Shown: positions 1-12,087 of the stretch, piece by piece
Layout: each line of letters starts with the position of its first letter
Position numbering within the stretch: position 1 is the stretch's first letter
From: Ilyonectria destructans
Lineage: Eukaryota > Ascomycota > Sordariomycetes > Hypocreales > Nectriaceae
Direction of reading: 5' to 3'
Length of the DNA: 64,000 nt
NCBI GenBank assembly: GCA_020740775.1
Contig: JAHEWK010000001.1
Coordinates: 6,944,001-7,008,000 of the forward strand
Made by a program: the position numbers and the translations under genes
The notes under the pieces: generated by a model
Seen by the model: the letters and a program-made list of their open reading frames with translations, nothing else
What the model was told of the DNA's origin: nothing
Databases searched by the model: none

Positions 1-3000
1 AGGAATTCCATCCCTCGGTTCTTACCTGGACTTTAGGGACTTCGGGAAGTTTTACTGTTCGCAGGGCTGCTATACTTGTTTCAAATACTGGCTTCTCCCA
101 TGGCGAATATCATTTCGAAGAGGCATGGTTCAGATATGAAGCGGGCATATATCATGCATCAGCACTAGGCATGATAGACTGGGTCGAAAGCTACGACAGG
201 ACAAGGTTTCGGCTGTTTGCGGTCAACATTGGCCATAGCTGTGGCGTGATTCTTTTATGTCGAGATCTCGATTCTTATACATTGAAACTACGCCGAATCG
301 GCTGCTATCGGTTGGTGTCAGTTGATGGATGGTTAGATGAGCGACCAATCGATTGGGTAGCTGGAGAGAGAGTGGATTGCGTAATTCTTTAATTGTTCAA
401 CTGAACAATGCCCTTCGGATGCAGTTGAATTGCTGGGCTTGACAGGGGGATGTGGTACGTCAGGCACAGCAAAACCTCCGCCGTGTTAGGGTTTGAGGGA
501 CTTTAGGGAATGCGGGTGCTGCCTTTAGTTATTCAGCGAGCATAAAAAAGTTAATAGCGGGTCATCTTTTTCTCTTTTATTTTAGCCTTTTCAACTAGAG
601 GATGGATTGTTTGAGACAGCTTTGTCACGATAGATGATTTTGTCTTTTGGTCTAGGAAGGAAGAAAGCTAGATATTTATACCTAGGGATGTGACTGATCC
701 AGATGCCCTTGATCCGATGAGGCCGTCACTAGCCGATGATCTAAGTTGGCGAGGGCGGACTAGGTTCAAAGGAAACCACGGTACGGATCCGGTCCCGTGC
801 AAAGCTGACTTTTCCTATCAGGCTGTCTGACAAGCTTTACTCAATATCATCAGATAGATCAAAGCCATACAGTATTTTCAAACAATAGAGACAAACATCT
901 AGTGCCGGCACCAGAAGAGACAGTAGCTGAACAAGAAGGTGGTTGGACACTGATCGGTGCGTTGACAATTGTGACATGCACAACTGGAATGCAGTAAATT
1001 CAAACATTAAGTTCCATCATCGATCTTATAACTTATAATACTTAATATTGCTATAAAGTGGTATAATAGGCGTTTTGCTTGCCATATTTAATTCCGTTAA
1101 GTCGTTATAATACCATATATACTAACAGATAAACTTAAAGATCGCTTTCTTCGTCAAGAGAGAGGGGAATCAATGCCTGTTAGCATCGAGGATATTCGAG
1201 CTGCTTTTGCAGACAACACTCCCGAGTCTCAGGCTCCTCTAGCTTGATCGGACGGAATTCTGACTGTCTACGTGGCACGCGTGCCATCTAGGGAAGCCGG
1301 AGATGTCAGCTGGAAGCATATGTCCGTAGATTGGGCTGTACCTTTGCCTTGCTGACCTTCTCGGTTGTCGACCTTCACTGGGGTAGTCTGGTACAACCTA
1401 TGCCTCGTTACGGCGACTAGGAAAGGGCCAACCGTTGAGGAAAGATTGTAGTCGCCATCTTCTGCCGTAGGTTAAATAGTCTGGCCTTGCCACTAGATAA
1501 TGAAGAATTAAGCCCAAAGATAAATCGAATTTCCTTCTCCAATTGAATGTGACGGGTAAAGAGGGTATCAAATTATGGTTCAAAGCTAGGAGCTTGGCCC
1601 TGATTGGCAAGTAGGAGATTTGTGACCCCTGGCTAGAGGGTGTTGATAAGAGAGATGTGACTTGGATCTTGCTTGTACCGAGGCCCAGGCCCTCAGTGAG
1701 CCCGTGACAATTGCCCTGGCCTACAACCAGATGGGTTCGTACAATTTTAGGCTGACTCGGATACTCGGCTCCTCCCCTGCTGGCCTCGCCCAATTGGGCC
1801 AGGAAATGAGGCGTGTAAGCTTACATGGGGTATATACAGTAAGTCCCCGACTGGATCGGAACTATTTAGCGACCTGCCCGATCTCGCCCAGCCACGGGCC
1901 GCCCAGGCCGCAGCCACGGCCCGCAGATCCTGCATACGCGGCGGCATATAATAACGTAATGGCTAGGTTCATGTAGGGAACTAGATTCTCCGGGGAGATA
2001 GCCACAGGGTTGTAAGCTTAGCGGTTAGGCTCCCACATCGTAACTGTGACATGTGTGAAAATCAGGAACAGGGGCAATGACGGGGATCCACAACCAGCGT
2101 TCTGGACTGGCCAATTCGGGACGGAAACAAGCTGCGGGAATATTTGGGTAGGGATCTCATGGCGTGATTCTTACGGTGATCTTTCGAGATGCAGATCGCC
2201 TAAATGGCCATCCGCCCGGGGACCATACACCTGCCGAGTTCCAAACTCTAGCTTGCAGCGAGAGCCGAAAATCGACATTCGTCTCCCCCTTCTGGGCATT
2301 TGGACCTTCGTGCTGTATGTCGTCCCTGCAGTGAGTTACACATCCGGCGGAACTTGCGAAAGTGCGCCGATATGGATTGATCTCCGGCGTCGCAATGCCG
2401 CTACGGCAAAAGGGAGTCATCACTTCTCTTGCCGGTAGCGCAATTGTAGTCCATATCTCCGTCTGACATCCGGTCTGTTACGGTAGAAGGTGCCGAGGAA
2501 GGGGTGTGTGCGACTCTAGGACTCGAGAAAAAGTAACGCACTCCGTGATCGGCCTGTCTGGTGCCAAGGGTCTCGTCTTTGAGGTCGTATGCGGTCCGAG
2601 CACTTGCTTTAGAACCATAGTCTATTTGCTACTCTATTCAGCAGTTGCATTGGAGCTTCTCGTTATAATGGGTCTGCAGAGACCATCTACGTTACGGTTA
2701 CTATAAGTCCCGAGCTGGTGTACAACGAGGAACTGTGGTCTTGGCGAAAGCCGGGAAGGTGAGACATCGGCACCTGGCAGAGCCAACGTGGCATTCCTTG
2801 CCGGCGTTGCTATTTTTGCGCTTTCGTATATTTCCGTCGTACCCCGAGAGGATGCTGACAATTTTTAGTGTGCAGATGTACGGCTGAGGCGCAGGACTAG
2901 CACGTTCCACATTCCTAGGTCAACGGGAGCTACCTGTCACAATGGCCATAGGTGCAAGCAGCAGGACTCTAACAACTTTGTTCGAAATCAAGAACTGTCG

Positions 3001-3384
3001 TCAAGGATACTCATCACTAGAGCCAGTGCCCTGGCCAATTGCTGACGGTCTCGGGGATAACGGATTAGATTACGCATGTGTGTCAGCCAGGGTCCCTACT
3101 TGCGTCCCGTCGAAGGATTTTAGTTCTCCGCTCAAACACGCAAGGGAGCTCTTTGATTTGCTCAGATATTTCGTCATCGCACGAAGTGCCGCTAGTCTGC
3201 ATCATTGGTGAGCATCATTAGTGAGATGGTACGACGGGATTCCAAACGTCCCTCCATCAGATATGGATTTAAGCGCACCTGCTTTCCACGGTGACTGTGA
3301 TTTAATGACACATCTATTCATGTTTTCCCAAGGTGGTTTCATTCATGGACATCTCTTATTCCCTCATCATAACATCTGATCGAG
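1..3384. other. Left flank, no supported gene
   Basis: No frame longer than about 130 codons is open here, and none of the short frames carries a recognisable domain or fits a spliced model. A patch at about 1011-1140 is clearly AT-rich. A 24-codon frame begins at an ATG at 1172 and could be the start of a decayed gene, but nothing downstream continues it. This stretch probably holds the boundary of the fusaric acid cluster and the promoter of the regulator gene at 3385. Confidence 0.5.
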
Positions 3385-4641
3385 ATGCCTGGCAAATTTG
3401 CGTCCAGAGCTCCTTGGAAGCGCTCTGCATGTGATCGCTGCCGTGCTCAGAAACTGCGGTGTCACCGCGACGAAGAGGGATCCACGGAAGCATGTCTCAG
3501 ATGCTTAAAGTCGGGAGCGAAATGTGTTACCAGTACGGCCCGACCAACCGGTCGCCCACCCTCGCGACAACCACCCCGAATCGACCAAACCGATAATAGC
3601 TCCTCCTCACAAACCATCAATTCCTCGCCTGGCGGTAACGGTGACGGGGCGGATATCGACATGATCGGTCTGGACTATGACATGTCTGTGGACAACTTCC
3701 TGCACAGCATAGGCATACGGCATTCCGACTTGATCGCGAATGACGACATATTGGTTGAAGCTTCCTTACCGTCTCAATCAACAAGTCAACGAGGCGTTTC
3801 ACCAATCCTTGTTCCATCGCAGAATCAAGTGGAGGCCAGTTCGTCCCACTCAGCCTCGTACCAATTCAATGGCATACCTGGGGCTGGCCCCACCGACCCT
3901 GGATTGCCTATCTGGACAGACGACGTCGAGCTAATGTTATCAAAACTGCACTCGGAACTCTGTGCGCAGCTCTTCTCCATACGATCGGTGCCGTGGGACG
4001 TCAAGGGCACCCTGAGCCTGACTTTCTCTCACAAGAGCAATGGCGAAGAGCTAGAAACCTCGGAGCCACATCCTCTGGTCCAAGTGTCCAAGGTATCAAC
4101 GAAACTTGAAAGACTGCTGGTTGGGCTTCTACCACCAGGAACTGCCCAACACACAACTTCGGCGTTTTCATACACTCCATCATTTCCGCCACGCCTACGC
4201 ACGACGCAACTTCTGGTTGCGCTGTCCTGCTATATTCAAATCGTCTCCATTTACGATATCATCTTTTCCAAGGTCTTCGACTTCTTAACCAACAGTTCAA
4301 AAACTTTGATTGCGGCAAGCCAATCATCGACTCCAACGCTTTACCTTGGAGGCCTGCCGATTCCTCCAGATCAGACGCTGTCCGGGAGTCTGCTTGTGCA
4401 TTTGACAGAACATCAGCTCCACCAAGTTGAGCAATTGATGGGCCTGCCGGAGCATTATCGAGTATCGTCAAGATTTAAAGATGGAAACAAGGATGGAGAG
4501 ATGGGGTTATTTGGGGGTCAGAATTGTCAATCTCTCCTCAATGCTGTAATACAGCTTGGTGAAGACCGGGAGGGAAATCATGACGACATCAGAGGCGTTC
4601 GGTCTTTGAAGCTTAGAATGCGACAGATCAAGGACATCTAA
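3385..4641 (+). CDS. FUB10: Zn(II)2Cys6 regulator, AflR-like; FUB10 homologue
   Basis: Single-exon gene for a 418-residue nuclear regulator. The N-terminal zinc cluster has cysteines at residues 16, 19, 26, 37, 40 and 47, with an unusually long ten-residue loop between the third and fourth. It is followed by a basic, proline-rich linker (about 52-65) and a Ser/Gln-rich stretch. The C-terminal half has the leucine-rich LScY-type segment of the aflatoxin regulatory protein family (around residues 270-300). In Fusarium, FUB10 is the pathway-specific activator of the fusaric acid genes. Here it sits at the left end of the cluster, upstream of FUB9 on the same strand, separated by 1.6 kb. The ATG at 3385 is the only one ahead of the zinc cluster. 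The call rests on fold and position; family assignment is firm, orthology very likely. Confidence 0.9.
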   Translation: MPGKFASRAPWKRSACDRCRAQKLRCHRDEEGSTEACLRCLKSGAKCVTSTARPTGRPPSRQPPRIDQTDNSSSSQTINSSPGGNGDGADIDMIGLDYDMSVDNFLHSIGIRHSDLIANDDILVEASLPSQSTSQRGVSPILVPSQNQVEASSSHSASYQFNGIPGAGPTDPGLPIWTDDVELMLSKLHSELCAQLFSIRSVPWDVKGTLSLTFSHKSNGEELETSEPHPLVQVSKVSTKLERLLVGLLPPGTAQHTTSAFSYTPSFPPRLRTTQLLVALSCYIQIVSIYDIIFSKVFDFLTNSSKTLIAASQSSTPTLYLGGLPIPPDQTLSGSLLVHLTEHQLHQVEQLMGLPEHYRVSSRFKDGNKDGEMGLFGGQNCQSLLNAVIQLGEDREGNHDDIRGVRSLKLRMRQIKDI

Positions 4642-6229
4642 AGACCCAGATACAAAATCATAAGTTATCTAAAAAGCTCACTATAGTGTATTTCATAAAA
4701 TACTTACCAGTAAAATAATATAAAAATGCTCCCAAGTCCTTCACAAGTAGCGGCTCTCGGGTGACAAAATTATCACAGTATACCTCAGGGTTCGTGCTGG
4801 GGGGTGTTTCCAATGCCCTTGGGGTTGGACGGAATCTGCGGATCTCTGCTGACCTGAGTTGGAAAATTGGTCAGCGACCGTGAGAACCATGCTCACCTCG
4901 GGCGTGTGTCATCACTAATGCAGCATCTATTTCTTAGTTCTTTCGTTAATGCACATGCGGTTCAACCTTACGAAGCAAGATTAGAGCTGTGCGCATCGAG
5001 AAGGATCGGAATGAGTTCGTCAGTCTGGCAGACTGACACGAGATGTATTGTTATATTTCACTCAGTATTGAGAATTGACAAGACCCTATTATATTTATAT
5101 TTCATTTATACGAAAACTTCTGTTGGTCCTCAAATTCACATGATACTATCGTTGATGAGGAGTATGCTGGGCGGGAAATCGAATGAATGCCGGAATGCGC
5201 AGTCGAGACGGGAAACGGCGTTTTGAAAGGACGAAATTTCCGCGGTAATTTCTTTCTCCGTGGGATTATGTCTGTCAAAGATGCGATGATCCGTAATCAT
5301 GCATCTGGCCAACCCTTGGCAGTTGGGGAATTTCTTCTGGCAACCCCTGCGGAATTACGCGATATCAGATTCAAGATGCGGGGTCTCTATCGGGTTACTT
5401 ACTCCAATAGCGAGAGAATCGCGGAACTTGGTATTTTTATTGGTAAAAACTCATATAAGGCGCCCCGATACCTCCCTGGACAACATGGTTCTTGACGGGT
5501 TAGGCTACTCCCCCCTGTGTGCGCAATAACCCCACTGAGCTGGTAATCATAGGGGAAGCTTCACAGGGACCCCCGGTAGAGCGCGAACCTTGAGAGAGAG
5601 CCTAGCACCGGCGTTCGTGCGGATGGTCTAGCTCCGATGTCGATGGTTGTCCGGTGTATTTGGGCCTGATGTGAGCGCCGAAGACGTCAACGCCGACCCC
5701 ATCGGGTGCCTTCGCGGGATTTGATCGGACCTTTCGGCAGAGATCTACAAAGTATTGGTGCCTAGATTGATTGGATGGAGATAACCAAAGCATCCGCAGA
5801 CTAGAGCTGGTCTGCGGCAGTTTGTAAACCATCCGAGTAGGTGCAGGGGAGAGCTCCGAGAGTGCATGAGAGCCCCAGTCCCCCACGCACATGCTGCCTT
5901 TGGATGCTACGTCTTGCCGCTGTGCCAAAAGTCCGCCGTTGTCGGACGTCCGTATCAACCGGTATTTCTGGAATAGATCCTCCAATTACTCGGAACTTAT
6001 TCAGACGAACGATTTAGTCTGACGAACATGCCACCGAACACGTCTGATACCGGGGTTATAAGTGTACCCTTGCTTTGAGACTCAAAGTCGTAGAAGCCAC
6101 CATATAAAGCTAGCGCAGAAAGAGTATATGTGCATGGCTCATTCTTTACAAGAAAAAAGTTCTTCATAACCCGTTATATCCTGATTCGATTTGCCCCATT
6201 GTTGTTGGCACAAAGCAAACTACGCAAAC
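4642..6229. promoter_or_regulatory. FUB10-FUB9 intergenic region
   Basis: About 1.6 kb between the end of the regulator and the FMN-dehydrogenase start. Short open frames exist at 4867-5226 and, on the minus strand, 5602-5985, but neither has a recognisable domain or good coding character. One CTCCGA hexamer lies at 5632-5637, and a TATAAA element at 6103-6108 lies about 120 bp upstream of the FUB9 start. Confidence 0.5.
6103..6108 (+). promoter_or_regulatory. TATA-like element of FUB9
   Basis: TATAAA lies about 122 bp upstream of the FUB9 ATG at 6230. Position and sequence suit a core promoter; no start-site data are available. Confidence 0.45.
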
Positions 6230-7730
6230 ATGTCTAGTGCCGAAACTCCGAAGTCGCAGATCTTCTGCATCCAAGACCTGAAGAAGGCAGCATCGGAAAA
6301 GATGTCTCAGATGTATCGAGGTGTGCCATGCCTGACCCAAGATTAATTACGTCAACGCTGACATTAAAAACGGACTATTACAACGGCGGGGCCATGGACA
6401 ATATAACGTAAGTCGCACCTCAAGACATATTCAGTGTGTCTGGATGCTGAGATTGCCCTCTCGGGCATGGTAGACTTGGACAAAACGAGACTGCATTTGA
6501 TCGATACTTGATCCGCCCCAGAGTTTTGCGCAACGTCTCCAACATCGACACCGCCACGACCCTCTGGGGCGCGACTACGGCATTCCCACTCGGACTCTCT
6601 CCATCGGCCATGCATCGAATTGCACACGCCGACGGCGAGGTCGGGACATCTAAAGCTTGTGCCGCTCGCTGTGTGCCCATGATCCTCTCAGCCCTTTCCA
6701 ACGACACTCTAGAAGATGTTTCTGCGCAGAGCAGTGATGGATCGACACCCTACGCGATCCAGGTTAGCCCATTCAAAGATCGCCAAATCACGACCAACCT
6801 TCTCGCACGAGCAAAAGGCTAGTCACCCCGTGTCCTCTCCCCGAAGTGATAATGCCGAATTTCGGCTAACTTGGTTACTCATCCAGCTGCCGGATACAAA
6901 GCAGTCGTCTTGACTGTCGACGCTCCCATGTTTGGCCGACGCCTAGAAGACCTGCGTAATGGCTTCAGTGTGCCACCGGGCACGACATTCCCGAACCTGA
7001 GTTCGCAAACTTCATCTCAATCTGGCGGCTTGGGTGGCGGTATTCCCGACCTCTCCTTCGGTATGTATCTGAGTGTTCCAGGATCAGTTTCATACTATGT
7101 CCGTATTCTCATCATGAACCATTAGATACCGCGGCTACTTGGGAGGAAAAGATTGCATGGTTGCGAAGTCAGACTGATCTGGAACTTTGGGTCAAAGGAG
7201 GTCATCTCAATCCCAATAACTCCCCCTTCGTCCATCATTACTGATTAATATCCACAGTCACATCCCTTGAAGACGTTTCCATTGCCATACAGCACGGCTT
7301 GGACGGAGTCATCATCTCCAACCACGGCGGTAGACAGTTGGATACCACCCCTGCAACAGTAGACATCCTTCGCGAGCTTGCGCCAGTCGCAAGAGGCAAA
7401 ATACGTCTTGCTATCGATGGAGGTATCCGACGTGGCTCAGATATTTTCAAGGCCATCGCGCTTGGTGCAGATTTCGTCTTTGTTGGAAGAATCGCCATCT
7501 GGGGCTTGGCAGTAATATCCCTTCCCGCCGCCTTCATGGAGGGTGTTTGACGCTAATATGTGTGCGCCCCATAGTACGACGGTTCCAACGGCGTGGGGTT
7601 GGCCCTTGATCTACTTCTAGACGAGTTTAAGCTATGTATGGGATTGGCTGGCTGCGGCAAGGTAGCAGACATCACTCCCGCACATTTGTCTATCTTGCAA
7701 AGCAACGGTCTCCTGGGAAAGGTTTATTAG
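6230..7730 (+). CDS. FUB9: FMN-dependent alpha-hydroxy-acid dehydrogenase; FUB9 homologue with a suspect first splice site
   Basis: Glycolate-oxidase-family flavoenzyme, associated in Fusarium with the last oxidation of the fusaric acid ring. Seven exons are read: 6230-6320, 6374-6407, 6474-6817, 6887-7060, 7126-7200, 7258-7511 and 7575-7730, giving 375 residues, normal for the family. Visible motifs are the N-terminal YYNGGAMDN, the catalytic SNHGGRQLD with its His and Arg, and the phosphate-binding IDGGIRRG and ALGADFVFVGR. Downstream of exon 1 the frame is intact to the stop. However, intron 1 (6321-6373) ends in GG, not AG. The only nearby AG, at 6341, leads straight into an in-frame stop. 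Intron 3 begins with GC at 6818, not GT. The gene may therefore be impaired or spliced irregularly. Family identity is firm; whether it is functional is open. Confidence 0.8.
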
Positions 7731-8598
7731 CAGGCAAAAGTACGAAATGGACAATACCTGACCAGATCAGGCGCCACCTGATATGATGAATAGCGCCAGG
7801 AACGGTCTTAAGCAAGTACTTGCAGATAGTAAATCGATCTCTATTTTGAAGCAAAATGCTGTTGTACATCTTAAGCAAGATTGGCTGTGGTAGCTCTCTC
7901 TCACACAATTGGCTGATAACGTCATATGTGCGCCAACTCCGCAAGACTCCATCTCGAAATATAATGATCTGCGCTAAGATTGCTCGTTGTCAAACTATGG
8001 GGATATCGGTAGGTCATCTTAATATTCTGGTCTTACTCCTTTGACGAGACCGATGAGGAGCCTACTTTTAGTCGCAACTTCAGCTGCTTTCAGCTCCGAC
8101 CGCCACCTCCGTCTGCAGTTGGAGGAGGCTGATCTTCATAAATTAAGAATAAATTTACAAGACACTCAGTTACTATTCAATAATTGGTGAACTTTGTGTA
8201 GATGAGGCGGTATGTGGAGCTGGAGTCATGGGGTTGGCGAGGACGACTGATAGCCAAGAGCAGGGGGCTTTTGCCCCTTAAATAATCACCTTTTAGAGTA
8301 AAAAAGCAAATTACGTCACTGTAGCGAAAGCATGAAGAGAAGGTCATATTTCATTACGGCTGTATCTTGTGACATTTTCGAGTTTGTTACCCTTCTGGAA
8401 ATGGGCTTGTGGATGGTTCCGCTTTGTGTCAAACTTGATGTTTTCAGCTGTCACTTCACGATAGTCAAGTCTCCAGAAACCTAAGCAATCACTAGAGCAA
8501 TATTCTATGTTGCTTGGGCTCCTTCAGGGATAAACCTCTTAAATGGTATAACCTATTTGTTCATTCGGTGCTCTATAACCTCAAATGACAATTTGAAA
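7731..8598. other. FUB9-FUB8 convergent intergenic region
   Basis: The 3' ends of FUB9 and FUB8 face each other across 870 bp. The sequence is moderately AT-rich, with one CTCCGA at 8094-8099, and I recognise no gene. Confidence 0.5.
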
Positions 8599-11500
8599 TC
8601 AGTATCCCCATTGCTCCAACCAAGTATTGAACCAAGCTGCAGAGACTGGTTCCAAGTCAGCAAAGATGGAGCTTTGCGACAAGCTGTTGTCCATGACCCA
8701 GTTGAGATCCCGGGAGCTAGAGCTAATCTCGGAGCTTGTCTCTGACGAAGCGTCTTCGCTTTCGTCCCCGGCGAGCATCTGGAAGAAAGACAATAGCTTG
8801 AGCCCGGTCTGAGACCTGCTTGCAGTCCCGTGAGTCCCGTTGTCGACATCACGGACGATAGATGCCTCGGCATCTCGTAAGGAGTTGATCCACTGCTGGA
8901 GAGGCACAATTCGTACTTCTGCTGATAGAGCCATCTCCAGGCGAGATTTTATGTTCGGGAGGACATCACGCCAGCTGCTTGTCTTAGGGTTAAGGAGATT
9001 GTAATACGTTTCCTGGACGCTCGTTGGCAGGTCGGAGCTGACGAGTTGTCCGATAATCTCAGCGAGGAGATCAACTGGAATCCAATCAAGGGTGGTGGCA
9101 GAGCCTAGATCAGACGGTAATAAGCGAAGATGGACCGATGCATCAATGATCTATGTTGAATGATTAGAATATGCCTTGCAAAAGAAAGGAGGCGATTACG
9201 TACTGCCGGAACCCAATCCCTCCGCGTCCACACGCCATCCTCCCCATGGGTCTTAACGGGGCCTGCGACCTGACCGACTCGTAAAACAGAGAGGTTCAGG
9301 ACCCTTGATCGCGCGGCTCTCCCGAGTAAGTGCTCAGCTACCAGCTTGGATGCACCATAGCCGTTTATGGGAGCATCAAAGTTGGGTATATTGGCTTCAG
9401 GTACAGGACCCAACAGCTCAGACGACCAATTCATGGCGGCGCTGATGGATGATATGAAATAGAATCGGACCTTGTGCAAAGTCTCTTGGCATATATCGAC
9501 AAGGCCTCTGAGCCCGATGAATTGTGGTTCGAATGATGACAGAGGTAGATTGAAATTCACCTCCCAAGCGTTGTCTGTGTAAAGCATTTAGTCTCGGTAG
9601 TTACTATTCTTGGAATGCACAACCAACTCACGAATAATGACGGTTGCTTGATCTTTTATCTCCTGAAGATCTGCTCGGCTCAACCCAAGTGTCTCGGATG
9701 AAAGATCATGCTGGATGAACTGGGCTTTTCCATTCCAATCTGACGACAGACCCTTTGCTTGGGCCAACTCTACCTGTCGCTGGGGCGCGTTCTCGCTGCG
9801 GTTGAAGCACCAGACCTTGGCAACTTGCTCATTCCTGCAAAGGGTATCGAGAAGATACGGGCCGATGGACCCAGTTGTGCCTGTAATCACCACGTACTCC
9901 TTCGTTCTCCGGGCGAGCTGGAAAGACTGCGAGTGTTTGGCGAGCATTTGGGATGTGATGCTGGCATTGAGTGCCTTTTCTTGGGGCCCCTGGTGAAGCT
10001 GGGTCCATAGCGCACCGCCCAAATCTGCGATGGAAGGGTTTGCGTATATGGTGCCGACTTCGATCTCGATAGGCTTATGGAATGCTGATTTGAGTAACGT
10101 TGCAAGCCGGATGACATGGAGCGAGTCGAAACCCCTAGTGAAGATGTTATCATCGTCGTCGAGTTCTCCAATCCCAGACACAGTACGAATCGCCTCCCTG
10201 ACAGCAGCCCGAATGGCTTCTTGACTGGTCCCGTTGACAGGAAGAGAAGATGTAGTTTCAATAAATCGTTCATAAATGTCCTCGATATCTTTGGCAAAGA
10301 GCTTCTCTGTTTCGTTTCGGGCGAGCGTCCCTTTTGGTGTGCGAGGGAACGGAGTTCGAACGATCTTCACAAAGTCGCGGTGAATCTGGGCAAAGGCCGG
10401 AAGAGACTTATTCACATCCTCGATGGTTGGCCACACGTTGTCGACGATGCTGGAGTCGGGCTCGTTGATGTTCTTCTCATCCGGATAGAGCAGCGTGGCA
10501 GCTTGGAAACGACCCCGGCCCGTGATGAAAGCAGTGGAGATCCATGGATGGCTGATTAGCCTCCCTTCGGCGGCTAACGGATTGAACTTTTCCCCATTAG
10601 ACAGGATGGTGAGATCGTCTCGACGCATCTCGTATTTCCACAGGTCCACAGCTGTAGGGTGGCGAGAGTACAAATCCTTTGTTTCCCAGATATCGAGATC
10701 CGGGAATGTGACAAACACTGGTTGGGTTGAAGCCAGTTCCTGTTTCTTGACGAACACTAGCTCAAAGAGATTGTCCGAGTAAGGGCGCATCTCGAATCCT
10801 GTGCTTGGGTGGAAATAGAAATACGCCCACTCATCTGGATGTGTCACGACGGATGCAAGCCATTGCCCCTCGGTCATGCCCATGGTCTGCCAGATTGGGA
10901 CACGAGGGTGTATCACTTCGCCCACAGACTGAGCCACTGGACCGCCAGCTGACGTGATGAATTTCAGTTTCGATAGTTTCTCAAGTACGCGAGGTGACTT
11001 GGAAATGTCCTGGAGCACACTGGGGGAGATGAAGACCGAGTCAAGTGCGATGTTGTCGAGTGCGTCTTCAATGGCATGTTGCATAATGGGTCCGGTGGAC
11101 GGCAAGATGACGCTCCATCTGAAGAAGACAGCGGAGAATAGCCCGAGACAAATACCGGCAACCTAGTTAATAAATAAATGTCAGCATTGGCCTCTGTTGT
11201 CACGGAAAGTTAATCCGTACGTGGAAAAGAGGCATTGCACACAGCATCCTTGTGCCGGCCCAGTCTACCCCCGTTGGCATTTTACCGTTAGTCGGTTCCA
11301 TCAAGTGAAACGCATCAACGGTCGCTGCGGTGGCAAGATACAGCGGCACAAGTTTTGGCAGACCCGTGGAGCCCGACGTGTGTAGTAGCGCGAGAACATC
11401 CGACCGGCCTGCATCCCACTGTTTCTCGTACGAATAGGCCTTGACCACAATGGGATTCAGGAGATGGGATAGTTCGGGCGCTTCGGCACGGGGTACCTGA

Positions 11501-12087
11501 AGGCCTTTTATGAATTCAAGGTTGTCGATGCCCGATGATGTGACCCAGAACTCGCAACCAGACTGCTGGACTAATGATCTATGTCCCTCGATACTATTAC
11601 GTGGAGAAGAGAGTAAAAGCTTTTGATTTGTCAGTTCTTGCTGGAAGGAGAAGTGAATGATGATGATAGGATCATACTCTATGCCCAGTCTTGGTGGCCG
11701 CTATCATCATCAAGAAGTATCTCAGGTCGTCTAAGGAAAGCATAAATATGAAGATTCAATGAATGGAAAGAAGGAAAGGAACCTACTTTGTCCGATGTAG
11801 CCAATTGTTTTGGGCTCTATGTCTGAGCCCAATTGTGACTCCAGCCACCAACATAACCGGTTGATGGAATTAGCAAACGTCCTTGCCGTCACTACCTCAT
11901 ACCCTTGGGAGGGCTGGTTGTTACGAGGAGTATAGAAGAGCACACGGTCGGGCTCATTTCGTGCAGTATCGTCTATCACAACCGGAAGCAATCGATGGCC
12001 ATAGCCGGGCGAGGCTGGAATTGAGCCCATTGTAGATGCCAGTGATACAGAAGGGTGAAGAAAAAGATGATCTGGCAATGTCTCCAA
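8599..12087 (-). CDS. FUB8: NRPS-like carboxylic acid reductase (A-T-R); FUB8 homologue
   Basis: Six exons on the minus strand: 12087-11787, 11730-11678, 11619-11221, 11162-9632, 9574-9204 and 9150-8599, coding for 1068 residues. Domain order is an AMP-binding adenylation domain (about 20-500), a phosphopantetheine carrier domain with its serine in GFDSL near residue 598, and a C-terminal thioester-reductase Rossmann domain. That last domain starts at the TGTTGSIG motif (about 678-686) and has the YGASK catalytic Tyr-Lys. There is no condensation domain, so it is a reductase of free acids. In the fusaric acid route it activates the polyketide acid and releases it as an aldehyde. It is divergently transcribed from FUB7, which uses the aldehyde-derived carbon unit. 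The length and A-T-R layout match the Fusarium enzyme. Confidence 0.92.

Noticed and set aside
1398..2438. Several frames of 100-130 codons in the left flank.
   Set aside because: They overlap on both strands and have no recognisable motif; probably chance.
5602..5985. 127-codon minus-strand frame in the FUB10-FUB9 spacer.
   Set aside because: No domain, no supporting splice structure and composition unlike the real genes nearby.
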